In this document: in pieces, positions 8,221-17,280 of the stretch | How the letters are laid out: each line of letters begins with the position of its first letter | Position numbering within the stretch: position 1 is the first letter of the stretch | Assembly: GCF_000179595.2 (NCBI RefSeq) | Contig: NZ_JH556651.1 | Location: forward strand, 303,532 to 367,531 | DNA: 64,000 bases | From: Acetivibrio cellulolyticus CD2 | GTDB lineage: Bacteria > Bacillota > Clostridia > Acetivibrionales > Acetivibrionaceae | Direction of reading: 5' to 3' | Made by a program: the position numbers and the translations under genes | The notes under the pieces: generated by a model | The model's input: only the letters and a program-made list of their open reading frames with translations | Database searches by the model: none | What the model was told of the DNA's origin: nothing

Positions 8221-8678
8221 ACATTAAGAAAGTGAGTACAACGCTAGATGAGGTATCACCTATTATTCTGGCAACGCTCGATGAAAATATTGACGTAAAA
8301 CTGACAGTCACAGGCAGCAGTATGTATCCATTATTGATAAACAAAAGAGATAGCGTAATACTAACAAAGTGTGATGAAGTAAGCTTGAAAAAAGGTGATA
8401 TTCCACTATATAAACGTAATAACGGCAAGTATGTTTTGCATAGAATTGTCAGGGTCAATGAAAATAGCTATGATTTATGTGGTGATAATCAATACATAAT
8501 CGAGAGGAACTTGCCTAAGAAAAATATTATTGCAGTAGTAAAGGCTTTTGAACGCAATGGAAAGTTTTATAGCTGTGATAATATTTTATATAATTTATAT
8601 TGGCGTATCAGAATATTTACAATTCCTTTTCGTAGGTTATTGCAAAGAAGCAGGGGCAGGATAAGGAGAATAAAATGA
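8217..8678 (+). CDS. S24/S26-type signal-peptidase-like protein
   Basis: Protein of 153 residues with the catalytic serine box VTGSSMYPLL near residue 34, and later VLHRIVRV and LCGDNQYII. A His-Arg pair stands where type I bacterial signal peptidases carry the lysine general base, as in the Sec11/SipW branch. There is no obvious N-terminal membrane anchor. A hydrophobic and basic C terminus (YNLYWRIRIFTIPFRRLLQR) may lie on the membrane. In this operon it is the best candidate for removing a leader peptide, since the lasso-type B2 protease is absent; this is inference. It overlaps genes on both sides by ATGA. Confidence 0.82.
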   Translation: MNIKKVSTTLDEVSPIILATLDENIDVKLTVTGSSMYPLLINKRDSVILTKCDEVSLKKGDIPLYKRNNGKYVLHRIVRVNENSYDLCGDNQYIIERNLPKKNIIAVVKAFERNGKFYSCDNILYNLYWRIRIFTIPFRRLLQRSRGRIRRIK

Positions 8679-10336
8679 GAAAGAAACTTGATTCCTGGCT
8701 GTGGATATACGGGTATTCCAAAAAACATATCTTAAAAGTGGTTTCGTTAACATTTATTAGTGCACTGATCGCACTGACCTTTATTGGATTGGCATTACTG
8801 TCTAAAGAGGTTATTGATATTGCCACAGGAAAGCAAAAAGGAGAAATCTTATTTTATTTTGTTTTATTTATTGTGCTAATTGCTTTTCAGGCAGGTTTAA
8901 ATATTGTGAGCAGTAATATTCGTGTGAGAGCAAGTGGCAAAATTGAAATGAATATAAAAGAAGGCGTATTCAATTCACTGGTAGAGAAAGAATTGACAGA
9001 GCTGAATAAATACCATTCCGGTGAATATATTAATAGATTAACAAGCGATATTGGAATTGTTGTAGAGGGTGTTGTGTCAATATTGCCACAGGCCGTTTCT
9101 ATGGTAGTAAAGCTTGTTGCTGGGCTTGCAGTTCTCGTTTTTATAGATCCTGTGTATACATTACTATTAATTGTTTGCGGTATTATAGTTTTTGTAATCA
9201 GCTGGTTTTACCGGAAAAAGTTTAAAGCTTTACATAAAGAGGTACAACAAACCGATGGAAAAACACGCTCTTTTATGCAGGAATGTGTTGAAAACCTTGT
9301 AGTTATTAAGTCATTTACCTCTGAAAAGCCAATAATGAGCAGGCTAAAAGCTTTGCAAAACGATAATTACAGATCAAAAATCAAGCGCAATACAGTCACT
9401 AATTTGGCAAGCACAGGGGTTTATGTGCTGTTTACAAGCAGTTATTATTTTACTTTGGTGTGGGGTGTTATGCAGGTTGGGGCCGGTACAATGACCTTTG
9501 GTTCATTAACTGCATTTTTGCAGGTATTTGAGCAGGTAAAAACACCTTTTAAAAATATTTCGGGAATTATTCCGCAATATTTTTCCATGATAGCCTCAGT
9601 GGAACGTTTGCAGGAGATAGAAAATCTTAAGAACGAAGTGAGCACTAAGAATGCTGAGGATATAAAAGATATCTATGAAAAAATGGAATTTATTAAATTT
9701 GATAAAATAAGTTTTACATATAGCGAAGAGCCGATTTTAGTGGATGCTTCTGCAATTATTCAGAAAGGTGAATTGCTTGCAGTTGTAGGCAGTTCGGGTG
9801 CAGGAAAAAGTACGCTTATAAAGTTGCTTTTAGGCCTGATAGCAGTAAACGACGGCCAAATTTATTTGAAGACAAAGGAAACAAAATATAATATTGATGC
9901 AGGCTTGAGAAAATTGTTTTCATATGTACCACAGGGAAACATGATCCTGTCAGGAACAATAAGGGAAAACATAACTTTTTTCAATGATGGGATTAGTGAA
10001 CAAGAGGTTATCAACGCTGCGCAAACAGCATGTGTTATGGAGTTTGTTTCCGAACTGCCAGAGGGTCTGGATACATTAATAGGTGAACGGGGAATTGGAC
10101 TTTCGGAAGGGCAGATTCAACGTATAGCTATCGCAAGGGCGCTTACTTCCAAAGCGCCTATATTATTGCTGGATGAGGCAACATCAGCACTTGACAGCGT
10201 TACAGAAAGAGAATTATTAAGTAATTTAAGAAATATTAAAAACAAAACATGCATCTTTATATCACACAGAGAGGCGACAATAGCGGATTGTGACAGGGTA
10301 ATAAAAATTGAAAACTGCAAGATGTGCGGAGGATAA
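8675..10336 (+). CDS. ABC transporter, permease and ATPase fused
   Basis: Type IV ABC exporter half-transporter, 553 residues. N-terminal part: six predicted membrane segments (for example VSLTFISALIALTFIGLALL and VKLVAGLAVLVFIDPVYTLL). C-terminal ATPase: Walker A GSSGAGKST, signature LSEGQIQR, Walker B ILLLDEATSALD and H-loop FISHR. There is no C39 peptidase domain, so any precursor must be cleaved by another protein, probably the S26-like neighbour. It presumably works as a homodimer that exports the operon's peptide product. It is coupled by ATGA overlap to the gene before it and lies 3 bp from the next. Confidence 0.93.
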   Translation: MRKKLDSWLWIYGYSKKHILKVVSLTFISALIALTFIGLALLSKEVIDIATGKQKGEILFYFVLFIVLIAFQAGLNIVSSNIRVRASGKIEMNIKEGVFNSLVEKELTELNKYHSGEYINRLTSDIGIVVEGVVSILPQAVSMVVKLVAGLAVLVFIDPVYTLLLIVCGIIVFVISWFYRKKFKALHKEVQQTDGKTRSFMQECVENLVVIKSFTSEKPIMSRLKALQNDNYRSKIKRNTVTNLASTGVYVLFTSSYYFTLVWGVMQVGAGTMTFGSLTAFLQVFEQVKTPFKNISGIIPQYFSMIASVERLQEIENLKNEVSTKNAEDIKDIYEKMEFIKFDKISFTYSEEPILVDASAIIQKGELLAVVGSSGAGKSTLIKLLLGLIAVNDGQIYLKTKETKYNIDAGLRKLFSYVPQGNMILSGTIRENITFFNDGISEQEVINAAQTACVMEFVSELPEGLDTLIGERGIGLSEGQIQRIAIARALTSKAPILLLDEATSALDSVTERELLSNLRNIKNKTCIFISHREATIADCDRVIKIENCKMCGG

Positions 10337-10339
10337 AAC

Positions 10340-11539
10340 ATGGACAAAAATAGCCAATATTTTATAGCATTATTAAATGCTTTTTTAAAGGATACGATGC
10401 CAGCAAAACCGATTGATGTTGACTGGGGTAAAGTGTATGATTTGGCGAGCATGCATTCTTTGAGCGGTGCGGTTTATTTACCTATTCAAAAGTTGGAGAA
10501 CACTGACAAGCCTGAACTGTCAATATTGAATAAATTCAAATCGGACTTTTTTTATGCAACGCTTAGATATGAGGAACAAGAAAAGGTCTATCAAAAAATA
10601 GCAAAAAAGCTTAGTGATGATAGGATTGAGCACTTATTCTTTAAAGGTGTTGTAATAAGGGAATACTATCCTGTAAAACAGATGCGTACACTTGGTGATA
10701 TTGATTTTCTTTTGCATAAAAAGGATCAGGAGGCTTTTAAGAAATTTATGACCCGAATGGGCTTTAAAAACACATCATCAGAGCAACACGAAAAGTATGA
10801 AAAGGGAAAGATAATTATAGAAGCCCATGATAAATTAATAAGTAATAAAATTAATTCAAAGGTTGACTATTCTGCGTACTTCGAAAATGCCTGGGATTAT
10901 GCAATTGCTAAAGAGAATGGATATACCTATGAGTTGAATATGGAATACCATTTGGTGTTTTTGTTAACTCACTTGGCAAAACACTTTTATGAACTTGGTG
11001 CTGGAGTGAGAATGATTCTTGATATTGCAGTGATTTTACAAAAATTCGGTGATGTGCTGAATTTTTCTTTCATTTGGAAGGAGTTAAAGGAAATTAAACT
11101 GGATATATTTGCGCAAAATGTATTTGTATTATGTGACAGATGGTTTCAGGTTAAAAATACTGGTACAGCACTAGAGGTGGATGAGTTTGCCTTTAACGTT
11201 ATGACAAATTATATTTTGGATGGAGGAACATTTGGGTTTTGCAATAATCAAGCTATTAGAATAATAAAAAGGGAATATGTAAAAGTGGATAACCACAAGC
11301 TCCCCAAATTCAGGACTTTTTGGCGTAAAATATTTTTGGATTTTGATGAGATGAGTTCAAAATATCCTATTCTTGGGAAGTTGCCTTTTCTGTTACCGTT
11401 TGCAAGCGTTCATAGATGGTTTAAGTGTATTATAAAAAAACGCAGCAGAACAATAAAAATATTAAAGACACTTCTTACATTTACATGGTTGGATGAGGTG
11501 GAGAAATCTACTGATATGATGAAAAAAATAGGTCTTTAA
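10340..11539 (+). CDS. Nucleotidyltransferase family protein (NTP_transf_5 type)
   Basis: Protein of 399 residues. The pattern FFKGVVIREYYPVKQMRTLG followed by DIDFLL fits the uncharacterised nucleotidyltransferase family found in peptide and capsule clusters, with a DxD metal site in DIDF. EAHDKL and a later histidine-rich stretch (YHLVFLLTHLAKHFYELGAG) also fit. Related genes occur in kinase-containing lasso-peptide clusters of Firmicutes. The substrate is unknown; transfer of a nucleotide to the peptide or to a lipid or sugar is possible. It is the last gene of the operon. Confidence 0.8.
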   Translation: MDKNSQYFIALLNAFLKDTMPAKPIDVDWGKVYDLASMHSLSGAVYLPIQKLENTDKPELSILNKFKSDFFYATLRYEEQEKVYQKIAKKLSDDRIEHLFFKGVVIREYYPVKQMRTLGDIDFLLHKKDQEAFKKFMTRMGFKNTSSEQHEKYEKGKIIIEAHDKLISNKINSKVDYSAYFENAWDYAIAKENGYTYELNMEYHLVFLLTHLAKHFYELGAGVRMILDIAVILQKFGDVLNFSFIWKELKEIKLDIFAQNVFVLCDRWFQVKNTGTALEVDEFAFNVMTNYILDGGTFGFCNNQAIRIIKREYVKVDNHKLPKFRTFWRKIFLDFDEMSSKYPILGKLPFLLPFASVHRWFKCIIKKRSRTIKILKTLLTFTWLDEVEKSTDMMKKIGL

Positions 11540-11770
11540 TTATTATAAATAATGGAGAGTACTAGGCTAAGTTTAGTCGGCCGATTAACTAGGTAGCTTT
11601 TATCAGGGAAATTACTAAAATTCGATATTCGTAAACGAGAATTAAGAAGATAAACAGATTAAAAGGATAAAAATTAAAGCATTATTAAAATAAATTTAGT
11701 TACTTATATAAAATAAAAATTTATAGTCCTATACAAAACTATTTTGGTATTAACAATTTGTTTGAAAAGG

Positions 11771-11827
11771 AGTATATTTGAAAATAAGATATCTTGATTA
11801 TCAAGATATCTTATTTTCAAATATACT
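11771..11827. promoter_or_regulatory. 57-bp perfect palindrome upstream of the MarR gene (probable operator)
   Basis: Arms of 28 bases (11771-11798 and 11800-11827) are exact reverse complements around a single central T at 11799. The inner core ATCTTGATTATCAAGAT has the size and TTGAT-n-ATCAA form of MarR-family operators. It ends 31 bp before the TTG start of the MarR gene. The rest of the 11540-11858 gap is AT-rich and shows a GC-palindromic TCGGCCGA at about 11577-11584 and no gene. Autoregulation is inference. Confidence 0.7.
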
Positions 11828-11858
11828 TAGAATCAAGACAAGATAAGGAGGTGAAAAT

Positions 11859-12329
11859 TTGCAGGATGACATTAAGGCTGAAGTCCTTTTGGTAGGCCAC
11901 TATTTTAAAGAGCTGATAGATAAGTATAATAGGATGCAAACGAAAAAAAGGTTATATAAGGACATAAAAGACCTGACGATTATTGATATCAAGACTATCA
12001 TAGTCATTGGCAAGGATATGAGAAGCATGTCAGAGGTAGCGTCAAGTCTGGATGTAACATCAGGTACATCGACAGTTGCAATTGACAGGCTTATTGCCAA
12101 GGGTTATGTAGAAAGAATAAGAGATCTTGAGGATAGGCGTCAGGTGTTTGTAAAGCTATCAGCAGATGGAGTGAAGGTTTACGAAACAGCGGAAGAAGTT
12201 AAAAACGAAGTTATTGAAAGGGTATTTGGAGTGCTTTCTCCTGAAGAAAGAAAAGTGACAATTGATATATTTAAGAAAATTAATAATCAATTTAGCGAAC
12301 TATTTCCAGAGGAAAATTGCAAAAAGTAA
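11859..12329 (+). CDS. MarR family transcriptional regulator
   Basis: Winged-helix regulator of 156 residues. Helix-turn-helix region: LTIIDIKTIIVIGKDMRSMS then EVASSLDVTSGTSTVAIDRL, followed by the wing GYVERIRDLEDRRQVFVKLS with the family DxRR motif. It starts at TTG with a near-perfect AAGGAGGTG. The gene overlaps the YhgE-type gene's 5' region, so the two form an operon. The 57-bp palindrome in front is a likely binding site, making this a local repressor. Confidence 0.93.
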   Translation: MQDDIKAEVLLVGHYFKELIDKYNRMQTKKRLYKDIKDLTIIDIKTIIVIGKDMRSMSEVASSLDVTSGTSTVAIDRLIAKGYVERIRDLEDRRQVFVKLSADGVKVYETAEEVKNEVIERVFGVLSPEERKVTIDIFKKINNQFSELFPEENCKK

Positions 12330-12340
12330 AGGTGATCGAT

Positions 12341-15028
12341 ATGGATAAAACTAAATATAAGGAGCTTGCCGAATCTCGTAAAACCAAGTCAAGATTTGCA
12401 ATGTTCAAGATTATCAAAGATGACTTGAAATTCTTCAAGAATAATACATTAAAGATGGTAGGAATTATTGTAATATGCTTTATACCTTTATTGTATAGCT
12501 GTTTATATCTGGATGCCTTTTGGAACCCATATGGAAATTTGGATAAGTTACCAATTGCTGTAGTCAATATGGATAAGGGCAGTTTAAAGGATGGAGATTC
12601 CGTTAACTTTGGAAATGAAGTAATTGAAAGTTTGAAGGATAACAAAAGCCTTAAATGGGTATTTACAAATTATGATGATGCCCAGTATGGTGTAAAAAAA
12701 GATAAGTACTATTCAATGGTAGTAATACCTGAAAACTTTTCAAAGACTGTCACTGATTCAGTTAATGGTAATATGAAACAGGCATCAATTACTTATATAC
12801 CAAATGAAAAGAAAAACTATCTGGCATCTCAGATATCTTCAAGGGTTATGCTAGAGCTTAAAGAAAAGGTTGCAAGCAGTATTTCCGATAACGGTACAAA
12901 AGTTTTAGTTGAAAGCTTGTATGATGCAAAAGACGGATTTAAGAAAGCATATGATGGGAGTGCCGAATTAAATGATGGTGCAGGCAAGCTATATGACGGC
13001 GCCAAGAAATTAGACAGCACTATGGATGAACTTATTAGTGGAGCTGATTTGTTGAAGGATGGTTCCGGCAAGCTGTTAGATGGATTGAAAGAATTTCAGA
13101 ATCAATCTAATGATGGCAAGAGTAAGCTCATATCCGGTGCAAAGGATTTGTCAACAGGTACAGGCAAAGCTTATGATGGAATAAAGGTATACGATGAGAA
13201 AATTTCAAAAGGTGAGAACGAGTTAGCCGATGGCGCAAAAAAATTGTCAGATGGTCTTGATACATTTGCAAACGGTCTTGACGAATATGACAGTAAAATA
13301 AAAGACGGAACAATACAATTGACAGATGCAACAGGCCAGTTATCGGATGGGTTAACAAAATTAACAGATGGGATTAGTCAGTTTCAAAGTGGACTTGTGA
13401 CATACGATAATAAGATTTCAGCAGCAGAAAGTCAAATAGCGCAAGGGGCTGATACGCTTTGCCTCAATTTAAGCAAGTTAAATTCAAAGCTGTCATCAAG
13501 TGTTAATAAAGATGATGTTACAGCCCTTGTAGCAGGGACACAGAAAGCTTCTAGCGCTGTTAAAACTGCAAATAGTACAATTGCAGATATGAATGCTCTC
13601 AAGCAGAAAATTCTCACTGACACTAATTTGGGTCAGAGTGATAAGACTGCTATACTCACAGCGCTTGGAACAATTCAAGCTTTAAACAGTGAAACCAGTG
13701 GCTTACCTAAAATTGCAGAAGGTACCTCAAAGTTGGCTTCAATTACTGATGTGGTGGATGCAGTAGGGTCTCTTAGTAGTGGTGCAGCACAATTGTCCAG
13801 CGGTATATCAAATGCGAATAAACAAAGCTCAGCAGGACGGCAGAGTTTGATTACAGAAGGAATAAAACCTCTTTCTGATGGGGCAAATGATATTAAGAAC
13901 GGTGCAGACCAATTAGATAAGGGTATGAATGAATTTCAGGTACAGAGTGAAACAGGACGCAATGCACTTATAAACGGAACAAGAAATTTAAATGAAGGTA
14001 GCAAAGAACTGTATAATGGGATTTCACAATTTAAGGCTCAAGGCAGTCAGGCACGTAAAACAATATTGGATGGTGTAGATAAATTATACTTGGGGACGGG
14101 TACATTCTTAAATGGTTTATGTGAATTTGACACCAAAACTGCAGATGGTGTTAAAAAGCTTGCAGATGGTGCAAACAGCATTTATGACGGCGAATGTAAA
14201 GCTGCTGATGGTGTTAGAAGAATTAAGAATGAGGGTACTACAGAGCTCAAGGATGGAACAAGTAAACTATATGAAGGTACAACTACCCTTAGCAATGGGC
14301 TTAAGGATGGATATGAAGAAATGGACAGCGGGCTTAAGACAACTCCAGAAGAAATGGCTGGTTTCCTTTCTGACCCGGTAGCACTTGAAAGAAAGCCTAT
14401 GTATGAGTTGCCTAATTATGGAACTGGTTTTACTCCGTACTTTTTACCGCTTTCATTGTGGGTAGGAGCGCTTCTGATGTTTTTGATGGTACCAATGGAA
14501 GTAAATAAGAAATATAAGAACTCACCAGTATCAATTGTATTCGGAAAGTATGGACTGATGTTGACTGTTGGAACACTGCAGGCTATTATTTCATGCCTTG
14601 TAGTACTTTTCGGATTGAAGCTGCAGGTGCAAAGTATACCGTTATTTATAGGGTTTAATATACTAACTTCCGCAGCATTTATCGCGATTATTCAGTGCCT
14701 GGTCTATATATTCGGTGAAGATGTTGGAAGATTCTTTGGCTTGGTATTGCTGATGCTTCAGTTGACATCTTGCGGCGGAACATTTCCAATGGAACTGGTA
14801 CCGAAATTCTTTAATTCATTACATGCATGGCTGCCAATGACTTATGCAATATCCGGTTTAAGAGAGATTATATCGGGGGCAGACTACAGTGTATTGAACA
14901 AAGATATTATGATATTAAGTGCACTTATGGTTGTTTTCTTAGTAATATCGATATGGCTGAAATCTAGAGTTGAGAAAATTAAAAATAAGATTTTAAGATT
15001 TAGGGTTGCCAGTGAAGATGTTGCATAA
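12341..15028 (+). CDS. YhgE/Pip-type membrane protein
   Basis: Large membrane protein, about 895 residues, of the YhgE/Pip family (related to phage infection protein and the type VII accessory protein EsaA). One N-terminal membrane segment (MVGIIVICFIPLLYSCLYLD) precedes the family motif PIAVVNMDKGS. A long extracellular region carries many DGxxxLxDG-like coiled repeats (for example GAKKLSDGLDTFANGLDEYD). The C terminus has about six membrane segments (from LPLSLWVGALLMFLMVPMEV). ATG 12341 has AAAGGTGAT in front and is preferred to TTG 12317. Family members act in export or surface functions; no type VII genes are next to it. Confidence 0.88.
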   Translation: MDKTKYKELAESRKTKSRFAMFKIIKDDLKFFKNNTLKMVGIIVICFIPLLYSCLYLDAFWNPYGNLDKLPIAVVNMDKGSLKDGDSVNFGNEVIESLKDNKSLKWVFTNYDDAQYGVKKDKYYSMVVIPENFSKTVTDSVNGNMKQASITYIPNEKKNYLASQISSRVMLELKEKVASSISDNGTKVLVESLYDAKDGFKKAYDGSAELNDGAGKLYDGAKKLDSTMDELISGADLLKDGSGKLLDGLKEFQNQSNDGKSKLISGAKDLSTGTGKAYDGIKVYDEKISKGENELADGAKKLSDGLDTFANGLDEYDSKIKDGTIQLTDATGQLSDGLTKLTDGISQFQSGLVTYDNKISAAESQIAQGADTLCLNLSKLNSKLSSSVNKDDVTALVAGTQKASSAVKTANSTIADMNALKQKILTDTNLGQSDKTAILTALGTIQALNSETSGLPKIAEGTSKLASITDVVDAVGSLSSGAAQLSSGISNANKQSSAGRQSLITEGIKPLSDGANDIKNGADQLDKGMNEFQVQSETGRNALINGTRNLNEGSKELYNGISQFKAQGSQARKTILDGVDKLYLGTGTFLNGLCEFDTKTADGVKKLADGANSIYDGECKAADGVRRIKNEGTTELKDGTSKLYEGTTTLSNGLKDGYEEMDSGLKTTPEEMAGFLSDPVALERKPMYELPNYGTGFTPYFLPLSLWVGALLMFLMVPMEVNKKYKNSPVSIVFGKYGLMLTVGTLQAIISCLVVLFGLKLQVQSIPLFIGFNILTSAAFIAIIQCLVYIFGEDVGRFFGLVLLMLQLTSCGGTFPMELVPKFFNSLHAWLPMTYAISGLREIISGADYSVLNKDIMILSALMVVFLVISIWLKSRVEKIKNKILRFRVASEDVA

Positions 15029-15049
15029 GTAAAAAAGTACAAATAGGTG

Positions 15050-15082
15050 GACGGCTTGATTAAACTTCAAGTCGTCTTTTTT
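15050..15082 (+). terminator. Terminator of the marR-yhgE operon, interrupted by IS66
   Basis: Stem GACGGCTTGA (15050-15059) with TCAAGTCGTC (15067-15076), then six T ending exactly at the IS66 left end. The T-tract is duplicated at the other end of the element. Confidence 0.8.
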
Positions 15083-15097
15083 GTAAGTGCTTCAAAA
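15083..15097 (+). repeat. IS66 copy 1 left inverted repeat, with inner inverted copy
   Basis: Terminal repeat GTAAGTGCTTCAAAA. Bases 15085-15103 can also pair with 15142-15160 (one G-U pair in 19), an internal inverted copy that overlaps the tnpC stop codon, so the left end can fold into a hairpin. Confidence 0.85.
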
Positions 15098-15142
15098 GAT
15101 GACGTCTAGCTATATCACGATCATTGCGATAAGCTAATGGTG

Positions 15143-16766
15143 TCATTTTTTGAAGCACTTTTTATGTTTATGATTCAGCCTGCATTCTTCCGGTAAATCC
15201 TTTGACCAAGGCAGGTACTTGTCCAGAAGTTCTGGGTGGTTTTTAAAATCTGTATTAGGCATTGCTTCAAGGATATATTTTAGATACTCATACACATCCA
15301 AAATATTTGCTTTAGCAGATTCCACCAATGTATAAAGGATCGCATTAGCAGTTGCTCCCTTTGGAGTGTCAGCAAAAAGCCAGGCTCTTCTTGCTACGGC
15401 ATATGGTTTGATATTTGCCTCGCAAAGATTGTTGGAGATGGGAAGCCTTCCGTCTTCTAGAAATGTTTCAAGATACTTTTTTTGATTCTTAGCATAATTT
15501 AGAGCTTTTGTCAGGTTCTCATTTGTAGTAGAAATTGCAGAGGTCTCTTCAACCCATGACCAAAAGGCATCAAGAATGGCACGTGACGCCTCCTGACGCT
15601 TCTCTTTCTTTTCGTCATATGACAGTTCCTTTATCTCATCTTCCAGTTTGAAGAGAAGATTGATGAATTCCCTTCCTTCAGCTCCTTTGGAACCCGAGAT
15701 CTCTTTTCCTTTATTGTCCAGCGGAATACTTTCTATGAAATAGCGTCGACAATGAGCCCAACAAAGATTTCTTTTAATGTTCTCCGCTTTCTCATAAGCA
15801 CTATACGCATCCGTGGTTAGATATCCATGAAACCCTTGTAATAGTTGCTTTGCAACATCACCGCTTCGGCTTCTGGAATAGTGGAAGAAAGCTGCCTTGA
15901 TCTCTTCACAAGCTGCACTTCGCATGACCCACATGAAAGAATCACTGCTAGCTTGTTTGCCTTCTTCCTTATTACACTGGATTCTTGTTTCATCCATGTG
16001 AAGGACTTCGCATTTTAAAAGCTCCTCATGAATCCGGTTGTAAATCGGAGCCAGCCATTCTTCACTACACCGAATCGTCCAGTTTGCCATATTAGATCTT
16101 GGTAGCACCATACCTATACGGTACCAATCGTTCTCTTGACGGTTGAAAGGAATCCCCATTGCAAACTTCTGATACATGACTTGTGCCACAAGGGATGCAG
16201 TTGCTATGGAGTGTGGCAGAACTGAAGTTGGAACCGCAGCTTTCTGGAAATGGTCTTTGGGATTTTCGCTACCTTCATTTCCACAGTTGGTACACTTAGC
16301 AACTTCCTGGAGAACCTGTACTACTTTCAGTTTTGACGGAATAAATTCCACTTCTGTGCGTACAAGCTTTTTACCAATGACTTTCAGTTCTGCTCCGCAC
16401 TCGGAACAGTTTTCTTCCGGAGGAATGATATATTCCTCCACCTCTTTCGGAATATTTACAAGCATTTCAACTCTGACACCAGGCTGTCTGGCAGTTCTTT
16501 GGTGGCTTGGAACGGTTATTTTTTTCTGTTCCTTAAATAATTCCGCTGCCAGTTCCTGCGTTGTTTCAAACAGATTTATTTGTTCGCCTGTCTGTCTGGT
16601 AATCTCAGAAGGGCTACCAAATAGTTCTTGCGAGCGTGCAGGAGAGCCTGAATCATGTTCTCAAGCTGGATATTTGTTTTTGAATGATCTTATCTTTTGC
16701 TTCAAGTTCCTGCTTTTGTTTTTCAACTAAAGCCCGAAGCATTTCCAGTTCTTCATGTTCTGTCAA
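15143..16766 (-). pseudogene. tnpC: IS66 transposase TnpC, two frameshifts near the N terminus
   Basis: DDE transposase of IS66. The open C-terminal 440 residues from 16465 down hold the zinc-finger-like CxxC (NCSECGAEL, KCTNCGNEG), the catalytic region (VLHMDETRIQ, YLTTDAYSAYEKA, LCWAHCRRYF) and the C-terminal NNLCEANIKPYAVARRAWLF. The N-terminal part can be read from a TTG at 16766 (TEHEELEMLRALVEKQKQEL) but needs two 1-base shifts. One is near 16674 (before NIQLENMIQALLHARK) and one near 16633 (before LFGSPSEITRQ), where the IS66 LFG..SE motif is found. The call of two deletions is my reading of the frames; sequencing error is possible. Confidence 0.85.
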
Positions 16767-16905
16767 TGGTATACACGTCCTTTTTTATCTGGTTTAAGTA
16801 TACCACTTTTTAATGCCTTTTTCTATATTTTAGGAGATATTAATGGGCAAAAAAATGCTGATTTTATGCGGGTTTTTAGCCGTTTTTTCGGCATATTCAC
16901 CAACC

Positions 16906-17280
16906 CTAATAACAGGTTTTTTCGGCACTCATTTCAACAGAATAATGTGCCTTTTTCTGTTCTATATTAAGTCCCTGAAAGAGCCATTCCATCTGCTGTA
17001 ATGTAATCTCTTTTACTTCCGACGGGCTCTTGGGCCATTGAAACTTCATTCCTTCCAAAAGCTTCTTGCTGGCAAGGATAAACCCATTTTTATCATATCT
17101 CAAAACTTTAATAGCTGTTTTTCTTTTATTGCAGAAGATGAAAGCGCAGCTGTCTGAAAATGGATCGAGTTTAAACTGTAGATTCACAATCGCCACCAAT
17201 CCATCAATCTGCTTCCGAAAATCTGTGGAATTACAGGCTATGTAGATATGTTCAGCTCCCTGGGTAAATCCGCCTAACAT
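16906..17280 (-). CDS. tnpB: IS66 accessory protein TnpB
   Basis: IS66 Orf2 protein, 124 residues, typical length. Contains YIACNSTDFRKQIDGLVAIV, FIFCNKRKTAIKVLRYDKNG and KFQWPKSP, the conserved order in this family. It is needed for transposition together with TnpA and TnpC; its precise role is unclear. It overlaps tnpA by 7 bp, as usual. It is intact. Confidence 0.95.
   Translation of the reverse strand: MLGGFTQGAEHIYIACNSTDFRKQIDGLVAIVNLQFKLDPFSDSCAFIFCNKRKTAIKVLRYDKNGFILASKKLLEGMKFQWPKSPSEVKEITLQQMEWLFQGLNIEQKKAHYSVEMSAEKTCY

Noticed and set aside
6936..11539. Classical lasso-peptide cluster
   Set aside because: No cyclase or B2 protease gene is present, and the tail after the candidate Gly is only 11 residues.
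12841..14340. Tandem DNA repeats in yhgE
   Set aside because: The repetition is at protein level (DGxxxL coiled-coil repeats) and usual for the family, without long identical DNA units.
14112..14381. Plus-strand 89-residue ORF inside yhgE
   Set aside because: It is a different frame of the repetitive DG-rich region, without a ribosome binding site.
16176..16730. Plus-strand protein of 184 residues
   Set aside because: It is antisense to the conserved IS66 tnpC reading frames and has no ribosome binding site or known motif.
15143..16766. Programmed frameshifting in tnpC
   Set aside because: No slippery heptamer with a downstream structure was seen at either site, and IS66 transposases are not known to need it.
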